Origin: Nitrospinaceae bacterium UBA3496
Lineage (GTDB): Bacteria > UBA8248
Assembly (NCBI GenBank): GCA_002377645.1
Contig: DFQF01000007.1
Coordinates: forward strand, 1-30,664
Direction: 5' to 3'
Length of the DNA stretch: 30,664 nt
This document shows positions 1 to 8,025 of this stretch, piece by piece (positions within the stretch are counted from its first letter, which is position 1; the number at the start of each line of letters is the position of its first letter). The notes under the pieces are model-generated. The model did not search any database. It was given only the letters and a program-made list of their open reading frames with translations, and was not told where the DNA came from. The position numbers and the translations under genes are program-made.

Positions 1-606
1 ATCATGACTTACCATCAAAACCGTCACATGACCTTCTTTAGATAAATTAGAGATTAATTCTAAAATTTCCTTTCCTCGATTTGAGTCTAGATTCCCTGTC
101 GGTTCATCTGCAAGCAACAGAGAAGGGGAATTTATAAACGCTCTTGCTATAGCAACTCGCTGCATCTCTCCACCTGAAAGTTGTTGAGGCAAAAAATTCA
201 TCCTATTCTCAAGACCGACTTTGATTAACAGATCACCAGACTTTTTCTCTATTTCTTTTTTGTTTTTTCCTGCTAAAACTAAAGGTAAAGATACATTTTC
301 AATCGCACTCATTGTAGGCATTAGATTAAAGAACTGATGAACAAAACCAATTTCTTCACGCCTCATCTTACTCAGTTCTCTATCATGAAAATTTACAACA
401 TTTTTTCCGTTTATAATTATTTCTCCTGATGTTGGAGAATCAATACAACCAATTAAATTTAAAAGAGTACTCTTTCCCGAACCACTAGGGCCAGAAATAG
501 AAAGAAATTCCCCCTTTTCAACTTTTAAATCAATATTTTCTACTGCATTAAAACGAAATGTTCCTTGAATATATTCTTTGGTAATTTTTTTTAGACTAAC
601 TATCAA
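1..606 (-). CDS. ABC transporter ATP-binding protein, LolD/MacB type (3' end outside window)
   Basis: ATPase subunit of an ABC transporter of the LolD/MacB/FtsE-like class, which energises lipoprotein release, efflux or related permeases at the inner face of the membrane. The translated part shows a Walker A motif GPSGSGKST, a Q-loop region (FVHQFFNLMPTMS), the signature LSGGEMQR, Walker B LLLADEPTGNLDS and the H-loop SHD as the last visible residues, so about 200 of an expected ~225 residues are present and the C-terminus lies left of the window. I prefer a TTG start at 606, because GGAG lies six bases before it and the product then begins MIVSLKKITKEY, as is usual in this class. An ATG four codons upstream (618) lacks a ribosome binding site. 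The permease partner is not visible, so the substrate is unknown. Confidence 0.93.
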   Translation of the reverse strand, partial: MIVSLKKITKEYIQGTFRFNAVENIDLKVEKGEFLSISGPSGSGKSTLLNLIGCIDSPTSGEIIINGKNVVNFHDRELSKMRREEIGFVHQFFNLMPTMSAIENVSLPLVLAGKNKKEIEKKSGDLLIKVGLENRMNFLPQQLSGGEMQRVAIARAFINSPSLLLADEPTGNLDSNRGKEILELISNLSKEGHVTVLMVSHD

Positions 607-680
607 AAAGAACTCCATTTTTATAGTAAAATACACGTAGGTTTATATATGAGAAAAATAATTTTAAAAAGGACATTCTA

Positions 681-1094
681 ATGTTTAAATCTATTTCAAA
701 TATCTTTTTGATTTGTAAAGACTTAGAAAAATCAAGAAAGTTTTACTCAGATATTTTAGAACTAAAAGAGAAAAAAAGAGAAAGAGATTTTATAAAATAT
801 GAAATTGGTGAAAATTGTCTTGTAATCCATGCTCCAATAAAAGATGAAACAATGGAAGAATGGAATCTAAAACCAGTCAATAAGGACAGGGGTTCAGGAG
901 TGATTCTCACTTTAGTCCCTGAAAATTTAGAAAATACATATCAAAAGATATTAAAAAACAAAGGGAAGATTCTTTTTCCGCCAAAAGATGTTTCATGGGG
1001 ATATAGAATTTTTATGATAGAAGACCCTAACGGATTTGTGATAGAAATAGGCGAAAAGTCTCATCAAGAAGAACTTACAAACCCTCGAAAATAG
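681..1094 (+). CDS. VOC-fold (glyoxalase/bleomycin-resistance/dioxygenase superfamily) protein
   Basis: A 137-residue protein of the vicinal oxygen chelate superfamily. The opening pattern (hydrophobic strand, then DLEKSRKFYSDILELK) and the closing strand (FMIEDPNGFVIEIGE) are the typical two ends of a VOC module. The length fits a single-chain unit made of two beta-alpha-beta-beta-beta repeats. The late Glu in VIEIG matches a usual metal ligand, but the first-strand His or Glu ligand is not obvious, so metal binding and reaction are uncertain. The start has a good ribosome binding site (AAGGA, seven bases upstream). It is transcribed divergently from the ABC gene and overlaps the convergent amidase gene by 20 bases at the 3' ends. 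The substrate cannot be predicted. Confidence 0.85.
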   Translation: MFKSISNIFLICKDLEKSRKFYSDILELKEKKRERDFIKYEIGENCLVIHAPIKDETMEEWNLKPVNKDRGSGVILTLVPENLENTYQKILKNKGKILFPPKDVSWGYRIFMIEDPNGFVIEIGEKSHQEELTNPRK

Positions 1095-1956
1095 AAGTTT
1101 CTTCACCTTTTAATGGTTTTTTACTTTTTACGCAAACAAAAGTTTCTTCGCCATACAACCATCTACCCGTCAAGCGTACAAACCACCAAAAGAAGTTTCC
1201 TGTTATTTGACTCTTATGTTGAACTAGTGCTTTCCATTTTTTCCCTAAAAAAGATCTTATATCTATGTATGTAGTAATTTCATGATCGGGAACACCATAT
1301 TTGTCTTCTCTAAAATCTGGATCGTCCAAAGGAGTTTTTGCACCAAAAAATTTCATCCACTTCCATGTTTTAATCATTTTTGATCTTGCCCAGGCAGTAT
1401 AATAAATTTTTTCAACTTTCCAGCAATTTAATTCTTCAGTGATAAATGTAGAATCCTCAGATAGCCTTATCGCTTCGCTAGTGACCTTGTGAGTCATAAT
1501 ATGATCTGGATGTCCATAGCCACCTCTTTCGTTATAAGTAATAACGACATGAGGCCTATGTTTTCTAATAAGGAAAGCTACCTTTTGTGAGACCACCGAT
1601 AAATCTGCATTCATAAAAGCCTCACTATTATCATTACTATCCCAACCATCCATTCCCGAATCTTTATATCCAAGGGTATATAATCTTTGCACACCCAATA
1701 TTTTTGTAGCTTTTTTTAATTCCGAAATACGAATTTCTCCTAATCGTTCTTGTGGTGATGACGCACTTTTGATGTCTTTCTCAAGACTCCTATCTTTGAT
1801 TTCTCCCATTTCTCCATTAGTACATGTAACAAGTATAACTTCATGTCCATCTTTTACAGATTTGATAATTAATCCACCTGTAGAACTACATTCATCGTCT
1901 GGATGAGCGTGTACTATTAGTAACGAATACGAAGATTTTTGTTGGTTAGATTTCAA
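1075..1956 (-). CDS. PIG-L/LmbE family zinc deacetylase, mycothiol conjugate amidase (Mca)-like
   Basis: A 293-residue zinc-dependent amidase/deacetylase of the PIG-L (LmbE) family. The N-terminal HAHPDDE motif (residues 16-22) gives the predicted catalytic Asp20 and zinc ligands His18 and Asp21. A second motif, GGYGHPDH (145-152), supplies the third ligand, His152. The whole-length pattern, with TYNERGGYGHPDH followed by a long insert and a C-terminal HKSQI segment, resembles mycothiol S-conjugate amidase or MshB more than small LmbE proteins. Those enzymes cleave the GlcNAc/GlcN-inositol amide of mycothiol or its conjugates. Whether this organism makes mycothiol is not shown here, so the substrate may be another amidated sugar or thiol. 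It lies 16 bases after korB on the same strand and may be co-transcribed. Confidence 0.85.
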   Translation of the reverse strand: MKSNQQKSSYSLLIVHAHPDDECSSTGGLIIKSVKDGHEVILVTCTNGEMGEIKDRSLEKDIKSASSPQERLGEIRISELKKATKILGVQRLYTLGYKDSGMDGWDSNDNSEAFMNADLSVVSQKVAFLIRKHRPHVVITYNERGGYGHPDHIMTHKVTSEAIRLSEDSTFITEELNCWKVEKIYYTAWARSKMIKTWKWMKFFGAKTPLDDPDFREDKYGVPDHEITTYIDIRSFLGKKWKALVQHKSQITGNFFWWFVRLTGRWLYGEETFVCVKSKKPLKGEETSIFEGL

Positions 1957-1972
1957 AATAGAAGAAAAAAAT

Positions 1973-2989
1973 CTATTGATGTTCCCAAATATCGCCTGTT
2001 CTTAAAAGACTATCTAAATCAGGATCTTTCTTAGATTGCGCATCTTTTACTTGACTTTCTACACCTTGTTCAAAGACCGGTCTATTAATTTGCCTTAGTA
2101 TTCCAAGTGGTACAGGACCCCCTTCAGTTTCCATTCTACTCAACATATAAGCGTATGCGCCTGTTTCCTCTTTTTGGTCATGAACTATTACCTGACCAGA
2201 ATCTGCAGAAACTGTTGTGCAATTATATCCATCAAAGGCTATACCCTTTCTATCTTCTTTCGGACCATAAAGAAGAGGTTGTCCATCTTCTAAATAAACG
2301 ACGTTTTCTTCCTTAACACCTTTTTCCGTATATTGACTCCAGGCACCATCATTAAAAACAATACAATTTTGTAAAATTTCTACAAATGCGGTTCCTTCAT
2401 GCTCAGCGGCCGCTTTTAAAATAGAACCCATATGCTTTTGATCTCTATCTACAGTCCTTGCGATAAAAGTACATTCTGCACCAAGTGCTAATGTAAGTGG
2501 ATGTAGAGGAGCATCGATGGAACCAACCGGCGTTGATTTTGTTTTAGAACCAATTAAAGAAGTAGGAGAATATTGCCCTTTGGTTAGACCATAAATACGA
2601 TTATTAAACAGTAGAATCTTCACTCCAACATTTCTACGCATTGTATGTATTAAATGATTCCCTCCAATACTTAGAGCATCACCATCTCCAGAGATAACCC
2701 ATACAGAAAGATCTGGCTGAGTAACCTTCATGCCAGTAGCAAATGAAGGAGCTCGACCATGTATAGTATGAAAACCATATGTATTCATATAATAAGGAAA
2801 CCTTGCTGCACAGCCTATTCCACCTACAAATACAAAATTTTCTCTGGGAATTTCTAATTCCGGCAAAACCTTCTGCATCTGAGCTAAAATCGCATAATCA
2901 CCACAACCAGGACACCATCTAACTACTTGATTAGATTGAAAATCTTTTCGTGTTAATCCTAATCCTTCTACCTCAACTTTTGCTTCCAA
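1973..2989 (-). CDS. korB: 2-oxoacid:ferredoxin oxidoreductase, beta subunit (KorB-type)
   Basis: TPP-binding beta subunit of a 2-oxoacid:ferredoxin oxidoreductase, probably 2-oxoglutarate-specific. It oxidatively decarboxylates the 2-oxoacid to acyl-CoA and reduces ferredoxin in the cytoplasm. The 338 residues contain CPGCGDY (Cys26, Cys29), VGGIGCAAR (Cys60) and LQNCIVFND (Cys209), the four cysteines expected to hold the single [4Fe-4S] cluster. The GDGDALSIGGNH segment (101-112) with the following NNRIYGLTKGQ is the Mg-TPP binding motif. Length and motifs fit the two-subunit KorAB enzymes of actinobacteria and relatives. korA lies directly upstream with a one-base gap, so the two form one transcription unit. 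No ferredoxin gene is adjacent. 2-oxoglutarate rather than pyruvate is inferred from overall similarity, not from a diagnostic residue. Confidence 0.93.
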   Translation of the reverse strand: MEAKVEVEGLGLTRKDFQSNQVVRWCPGCGDYAILAQMQKVLPELEIPRENFVFVGGIGCAARFPYYMNTYGFHTIHGRAPSFATGMKVTQPDLSVWVISGDGDALSIGGNHLIHTMRRNVGVKILLFNNRIYGLTKGQYSPTSLIGSKTKSTPVGSIDAPLHPLTLALGAECTFIARTVDRDQKHMGSILKAAAEHEGTAFVEILQNCIVFNDGAWSQYTEKGVKEENVVYLEDGQPLLYGPKEDRKGIAFDGYNCTTVSADSGQVIVHDQKEETGAYAYMLSRMETEGGPVPLGILRQINRPVFEQGVESQVKDAQSKKDPDLDSLLRTGDIWEHQ

Positions 2990-2990
2990 T

Positions 2991-4850
2991 CTAGAGTATC
3001 TCCTCTATCTTTGAGATCAATTCCGAAATTTTAAATGGTTTTCCTCTAACAAGATTTAGTCCTATAGTTTCTACGAGGAATTCATAACGAATCATTTTTG
3101 ATAACTGTCCCAAATTAATCTCAGGAACAAGAACTTTTTTGAAATTCTTTAAGATTTCTCCAAGATTTTTTGGGAAAGGATTTAAGTGTGTGAGATGAAC
3201 ATGGGAAACAGAAGCTCCTCTTGCCTGTAAGATCTCAACTGCAGCTAAAATAGACCCGTATGTTCCTCCCCAGCCTAGTACTAGAACATCACCACTATCC
3301 TCACCAAATACCTCTGCATCAGGAATATCATTAGCGATACCAGCAACTTTTTTTGCTCGTATTCTACACATCATGTCATGGTTATCAGGATCGTAACTAA
3401 TATTTCCAGTGCCGTCTTGTTTTTCTATACCACCAATACGGTGTTCATAACCAGGTTTACCGGGCACAGCCCACGGTCTACTTAATAATTCTGGATCCCT
3501 GTCATATGACATAAACGATTCAGTTGGTCCTAATTCTCTAACAATATTCATTTCTGGAATTTCTTCAGATTTTGGGAGAAGCCAAGGTTCAGAACCATTG
3601 CCTAAATAACCATCACTTAAAAGAACTACCGGTGTCATATATTTTACAGCAATTCTAGATGCTTCAACTGCAGCCCAGAAACAATCCGAAGGAGTTTTTG
3701 CTGCTACTATAGGAATGGGACTCTCACTATTTCTACCAAACATACATTGCAATAGATCTGCCTGCTCAGTTTTTGTAGGCAAACCAGTACTAGGACCACC
3801 TCTTTGAATATTTACTATAACTAAAGGTAATTCTGTCATTACAGCAAGACCCATCGCTTCACCTTTCAAAGCAATTCCTGGGCCACTTGAGCAGGTCACT
3901 CCCAGAGAACCAGCAAAAGATGCACCTATCGCTGCAGAAACGGCAGCGATTTCATCTTCAGCCTGAAATGTATAGACCCCAAAATTTTTATGTCTAGAAA
4001 GCTCATGCAAAACATCACTTGCTGGAGTGATAGGATAAGCACCCCAAAATAATTTTAATCCAATTTTCTGAGTTGCAGCAATAAACCCATATGCCAAAGC
4101 AACATTTCCTGAAATATTTCTATAAGTACCAGGAGGATAAGTTGCTTCACGTACAATGTAATTTGCTGCAAAAATTTCAGCATTTTCTCCAAAATAATAG
4201 CCTGCCTCTAGAGCCCTTGTATTTGCAGTAACAAACTCTTCGTTCTTAGAAAACTTTTCTTTAATCCATTCCTTTGTTGGTTCTAAGGGACGAGAATACA
4301 TCCAGTACATAAGACCAAGTGCAAAGAAATTCTTACATCTATCAGAAAGATTAGACTGGATTTCTACATCTTCTAAGGCTTTACGAGTCATTGATGTGAT
4401 TTTAACTTCGTGAAGTTGGTATGCAGATTTTAAAGCATCATCTTCAAGTGGATTGGAATCATATTCTGCTTTCTCTAAATCTTTTTCATTAAAATTATCA
4501 ACATTAGCAATTATAACGCCGCCCTTTTTCAAATCATGTAGATTTGCTTTTAAAGCAGCTGGATTCATAGCAACAAGAACATCAACCGAATCTCCAGGGG
4601 TATGAACTTCTTTACTACTAAAATTAACTTGGAATCCACTGACACCTGCCAAGGTACCAGCAGGAGCTCTAATTTCTGCGGGAAAATCAGGGAATGTACT
4701 TAAATCATTTCCAGCAATTGCGGCGGCGTTTGTGAATCGATCTCCAGTCAACTGCATACCGTCTCCAGAATCACCTGCAAAACGGATAGCAACAGTTTCT
4801 AGCTCAACTAACTCCTTGTTAGCACGACTCTCTGGAGATGAATCAGACAT
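2991..4850 (-). CDS. korA: 2-oxoacid:ferredoxin oxidoreductase, fused gamma-alpha subunit (KorA-type)
   Basis: Large subunit (619 residues) of the 2-oxoacid:ferredoxin oxidoreductase encoded with korB. The N-terminal ~200 residues are the gamma domain (FAGDSGDGMQLTGDRF at 24-39, FPAEIRAPAG at 57-66). They are fused to the alpha pyrimidine-binding domain, marked by GAYPITPASDVLHEL (270-284), the SSGPGIALKGEAMGLAVM stretch and QRGGPSTGLPTKTEQ, followed by the C-terminal domain II. This gamma-alpha fusion with a separate beta subunit is the normal arrangement of the KorAB class. The start codon at 4850 has only a weak AAGGG sequence about 11 bases upstream. A candidate promoter lies at 4921-4948. 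It is the first gene of the korA-korB-(amidase) unit and diverges from the M24 peptidase. Confidence 0.94.
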   Translation of the reverse strand: MSDSSPESRANKELVELETVAIRFAGDSGDGMQLTGDRFTNAAAIAGNDLSTFPDFPAEIRAPAGTLAGVSGFQVNFSSKEVHTPGDSVDVLVAMNPAALKANLHDLKKGGVIIANVDNFNEKDLEKAEYDSNPLEDDALKSAYQLHEVKITSMTRKALEDVEIQSNLSDRCKNFFALGLMYWMYSRPLEPTKEWIKEKFSKNEEFVTANTRALEAGYYFGENAEIFAANYIVREATYPPGTYRNISGNVALAYGFIAATQKIGLKLFWGAYPITPASDVLHELSRHKNFGVYTFQAEDEIAAVSAAIGASFAGSLGVTCSSGPGIALKGEAMGLAVMTELPLVIVNIQRGGPSTGLPTKTEQADLLQCMFGRNSESPIPIVAAKTPSDCFWAAVEASRIAVKYMTPVVLLSDGYLGNGSEPWLLPKSEEIPEMNIVRELGPTESFMSYDRDPELLSRPWAVPGKPGYEHRIGGIEKQDGTGNISYDPDNHDMMCRIRAKKVAGIANDIPDAEVFGEDSGDVLVLGWGGTYGSILAAVEILQARGASVSHVHLTHLNPFPKNLGEILKNFKKVLVPEINLGQLSKMIRYEFLVETIGLNLVRGKPFKISELISKIEEIL

Positions 4851-4920
4851 CTAAAATTGACCCTTAATAAAAAACATTTAAATAATTAAAAATCAAATAA
4901 AAAGAATAGCAACTCGCAAA

Positions 4921-4948
4921 TTATTACGAAATAGAACTTACTCGTCAA
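4921..4948 (-). promoter_or_regulatory. candidate sigma-70-type promoter for korAB
   Basis: On the minus strand TTGACG (4948-4943) is followed after 16 bases by TAATAA (4926-4921), about 70 bases before the korA start. The 270-base divergent gap between korA and the M24 gene is otherwise very AT-rich, and I see no RNA gene or convincing hairpin in it. AT-rich DNA produces -10-like words by chance, so this is tentative. Confidence 0.4.
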
Positions 4949-5120
4949 ATAAATTTTTAAATTTAAATAATTAAAATACATTTCCTGTTTTTAAGAGGAT
5001 ATTATTTTAAAAGAAAAATATATAATGAAAGAAATCTGTTGTGTAAAACTCAACGAATATGATATTAATCGAATCTCATTTAAATAAAAATTTACAAATC
5101 AAACTCACGGAGATTTAAGC

Positions 5121-6350
5121 ATGCTTTATAATAAAAGTAGAGCGCTATCATTAATGCAAGAAAACAATCTCGAAGCAATTATTGCAACTACACATGAAAA
5201 TGTTACATATCTAACTGGTCACGTTGGCTGGGCTCAAAGAGTTTATAGACAAAGAAAAAGTTGTGCGTTGCTTACGAACAATCCTGATGCAGGAACTGAC
5301 CTAATTATGAATAGAGCAGACAACACATACTATGCAGCTTATGGTGGTTACGCAGAAAATGTTTATAGTTACGGTGGGCAAGCCTATCACATAGGTCAGG
5401 ATAATTACGAAACTGAAAATATTGAATTTGAAAAATACTTACAACTACACAATAGCGGTGGAGAAAACCCTACTCTTCTTGAAGCACTGGTAAAAGCACT
5501 AAAAAATAGAGACATAACGTCAGGGAACATCGCTTTGGATGAAGAAGGATGCTCTGAAAGTTTATTTTCCGCATTAGAGAATGAATTTCCAAATTGCAAT
5601 TTTTTTCCTGCATCAGGATTATTTCTAATGATTCGACTAGTAAAAACAAATGAAGAACTTGAAATTTTAAGAGATGCTGCTTCTATTAATGAAAATGCCA
5701 TACAGCAGGTTTTTAATTTTGTAAAAGAAGGAGTCTCGGAAAATGAAGTAGCAGAAATTTGGAGACAAGCAGTCGCAAAACCTGGTGGAATGTGGCATTG
5801 GTTCCATTTTAACAGTGGCCATAGGAGTGTTTTTATCTTTCCACCAACTGAAAAGAAATTACAAAAAGGCGATTTGTTTATGTTTGATGCAGGATTATTT
5901 TACAAAAACTATAATGCAGATACGGGCAGTTGTGGTTGTATTGGAGAACCAACAGATCGAATCAAAAAAGAATGGTCTGCTATTCAAGATGGGTTCCTTC
6001 AATCATTGGAAGTCGTAAAAGCAGGATGCACTGGAGGACAAATATATAAAGCATTAATTTCGGGTATTAAATCAAAATTTCCTGAATTTGATGCTCCATT
6101 TGCAGGACATACGATTGGATTAGAAGCACGAGAGTTTCCCTTTATTTTAGGTGAGGAAACAAAACATAATCAAAAATTTCTTCCAAGTACTTCAGAAATT
6201 CCTTTGCCTGTAAATTCCGTAATTAACATTGAGGCTCCGATAGGAACTTTTGGATTTGGAGGATACCAAATAGAGTATTCAGTTATAGTTAAAGAAAATG
6301 GTTGGGAACCTCTCATAGAACAAAAAAGAGAACTTAAAATAATAGAATAA
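5121..6350 (+). CDS. M24 family metallopeptidase (Xaa-Pro aminopeptidase/creatinase-like)
   Basis: A 409-residue pita-bread-fold enzyme of the M24 family, with an N-terminal creatinase-like domain (about 1-170) and a C-terminal catalytic domain. All five dinuclear-metal ligands expected for an active peptidase are present: Asp256 and Asp267 with the canonical 11-residue spacing (DAGLFYKNYNAD), His330 in AGHTIG, Glu371 in NIEAP and Glu385 in QIEYSV. That argues for a metal-dependent Xaa-Pro peptidase or a related hydrolase rather than true creatinase, which lacks the metal site. No signal peptide is seen, so it is cytoplasmic. GGAG lies eight bases before the ATG. It stands alone between divergent korAB and the molybdoenzyme operon. 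The substrate is unknown. Confidence 0.9.
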   Translation: MLYNKSRALSLMQENNLEAIIATTHENVTYLTGHVGWAQRVYRQRKSCALLTNNPDAGTDLIMNRADNTYYAAYGGYAENVYSYGGQAYHIGQDNYETENIEFEKYLQLHNSGGENPTLLEALVKALKNRDITSGNIALDEEGCSESLFSALENEFPNCNFFPASGLFLMIRLVKTNEELEILRDAASINENAIQQVFNFVKEGVSENEVAEIWRQAVAKPGGMWHWFHFNSGHRSVFIFPPTEKKLQKGDLFMFDAGLFYKNYNADTGSCGCIGEPTDRIKKEWSAIQDGFLQSLEVVKAGCTGGQIYKALISGIKSKFPEFDAPFAGHTIGLEAREFPFILGEETKHNQKFLPSTSEIPLPVNSVINIEAPIGTFGFGGYQIEYSVIVKENGWEPLIEQKRELKIIE

Positions 6351-6488
6351 AAAAACACTCTTTTTTAAACAGAAAACTATTTACACTTTATACAGTTTTT
6401 TTGAGTTCTTCTTTATGTTATAAATATTTCCGTTGTAGAGGAAAAAAGTTTTATTTAAAGTAGCGAAAAATAATTCTAAGAGGTCCAG

Positions 6489-8009
6489 ATGTCTAAATAT
6501 GCAATGGCAATTGATTTAAGAGCATGTATTGGCTGTCATGCCTGTACTATAGCCTGTAAATCAGAACACGACATTCCAATAGGTACTTGGCGTTGTTGGG
6601 TGAAAGAGGTAGAGAAAGGCACATTCCCAAATACGAGACGAGAGTTTCTTCCTGTTCTCTGCAATCAATGCGATGACGCCCCTTGTCAAAATATTTGTCC
6701 AACAAAAGCACTCTTCAGAAGGAATGATGGAATTGTAGATTTGGATCCAGAATGGTGCATAGGATGTAAATCATGTATAGCAGCATGTCCTTATGATCAA
6801 ATATTCATAGACCCAAATACAAGTACTGCCGAAAAATGTAATTTTTGTTCCAACCGACTGGAAGCAGATTTGGAACCTGCGTGTGTTGTTGTTTGTCCAA
6901 CAGAGTGTAGAGTCTTTGGTGATTTAGAAGACCCAGATGCTAAAATCAATAAATTATTAACACATGAACCACATAATGTAAGAAAACCTGAATACAACAC
7001 TTCTCCAAATATTTATTATGTAAATGGAAGTCAACAACTTCTAGATCCAACAAAACCAATGCAATCTGGAATTTACAAACAAGGAGAAATGAGCGAAGAA
7101 TTGAAACAATCTGTTCCCGAATTTAAGAATGATCCTCAAGAAAGTCGAACAGTTTATGACACTTTCCATAATATTCCTTGGGACAAGAATATTATTACAT
7201 ATTTAATGACTAAGGGTGCTAGTACAGGCTTACTAATTTTAAGTCTCTTTCTTTGGTGGGTTGGTTTCAAGAGTAGTTTATTCTCTTTCTGGATGCCTAT
7301 ACTTAGTGGAGTTCTCCTAACTATCACAGGTTATGTACTTATTACGGATTTAAAAAAACCAGAACGTTTTTATTATATTTTACTTCGTTCAAATTGGAAT
7401 AGTTGGATGGCATGGGGAACTTGGTTCATTACGTTAAAAGGAATATTTATTTTACTATGGTTACTAGGAGCAATGGCTGGAAATGATGGATTTTTGGACT
7501 TCATTCTTTGGCCTACTATCTTACTTTCTTTTCTTTCTTCTATTTATACTGGATTCTTCTTCGCCCAAGCTAGCGCTAGAGACCTCTGGAAAGGAAGTGA
7601 AAATACGATAGATATCGGAGTTTTATCGATTCTTAAAGGAGCATCAATTTTAGCTTTTTTCGTAATAATTTTTCCAGTCGCGGACAAAACTAACATACTG
7701 AACACACTTGGAAACGTAATAACAGTATGTACCCTTCTTCATTTTTCAATTTTAATGTTCTCAATACTTTTACATAGATTCGGCTCTGTTGCACATGAGA
7801 GATCCATCGAGTTAATACTTAAAGGACCTTTCAAAAAGGAATTTTGGAATGGGGCAATTATTGCCGGGTGTGCGGTTCCTATGTTTATTTTCTGGTGGAT
7901 TGGATATAACTATTTTACTTTCTTAGTTGCTAGTACGCTTATAGTACTAGGTTCCTACTACTGGGATAAAATATGGGTACAAGCTGGGCAGAAAGTACCA
8001 TTGTCTTAA
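6489..8009 (+). CDS. fused four-cluster ferredoxin / NrfD-type membrane anchor subunit of a molybdoenzyme
   Basis: A 506-residue fusion of the electron-transfer (B) and membrane (C) subunits of a complex iron-sulfur molybdoenzyme. Residues 1-145 carry four cysteine groups: C13/16/19/23, C58/61/66/70, C90/93/96/100 and C117/120/132/136. These fit four [4Fe-4S] clusters as in DmsB, NrfC and PsrB. After a linker (about 150-235), residues 243-491 hold about eight hydrophobic segments. The KKPERFYYILLRSNWNSW stretch between segments two and three resembles the loop of NrfD/PsrC/DmsC quinone-interacting proteins. The protein should pass electrons between membrane quinones and the catalytic subunit encoded 16 bases downstream. 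AGAGGT lies before the ATG. B and C are usually separate genes, so the fusion is noteworthy. The electron direction is unknown. Confidence 0.92.
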   Translation: MSKYAMAIDLRACIGCHACTIACKSEHDIPIGTWRCWVKEVEKGTFPNTRREFLPVLCNQCDDAPCQNICPTKALFRRNDGIVDLDPEWCIGCKSCIAACPYDQIFIDPNTSTAEKCNFCSNRLEADLEPACVVVCPTECRVFGDLEDPDAKINKLLTHEPHNVRKPEYNTSPNIYYVNGSQQLLDPTKPMQSGIYKQGEMSEELKQSVPEFKNDPQESRTVYDTFHNIPWDKNIITYLMTKGASTGLLILSLFLWWVGFKSSLFSFWMPILSGVLLTITGYVLITDLKKPERFYYILLRSNWNSWMAWGTWFITLKGIFILLWLLGAMAGNDGFLDFILWPTILLSFLSSIYTGFFFAQASARDLWKGSENTIDIGVLSILKGASILAFFVIIFPVADKTNILNTLGNVITVCTLLHFSILMFSILLHRFGSVAHERSIELILKGPFKKEFWNGAIIAGCAVPMFIFWWIGYNYFTFLVASTLIVLGSYYWDKIWVQAGQKVPLS

Positions 8010-8025
8010 TTTTCAAGGAGAAGAA

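Noticed and set aside
5039..5066. Promoter for the M24 peptidase gene (TTGTGT with TATGAT or GATATT)
   Set aside because: Spacing is 13 bases to the good -10 word, and the 16-base alternative is a poor -10; not distinguishable from AT-rich background.
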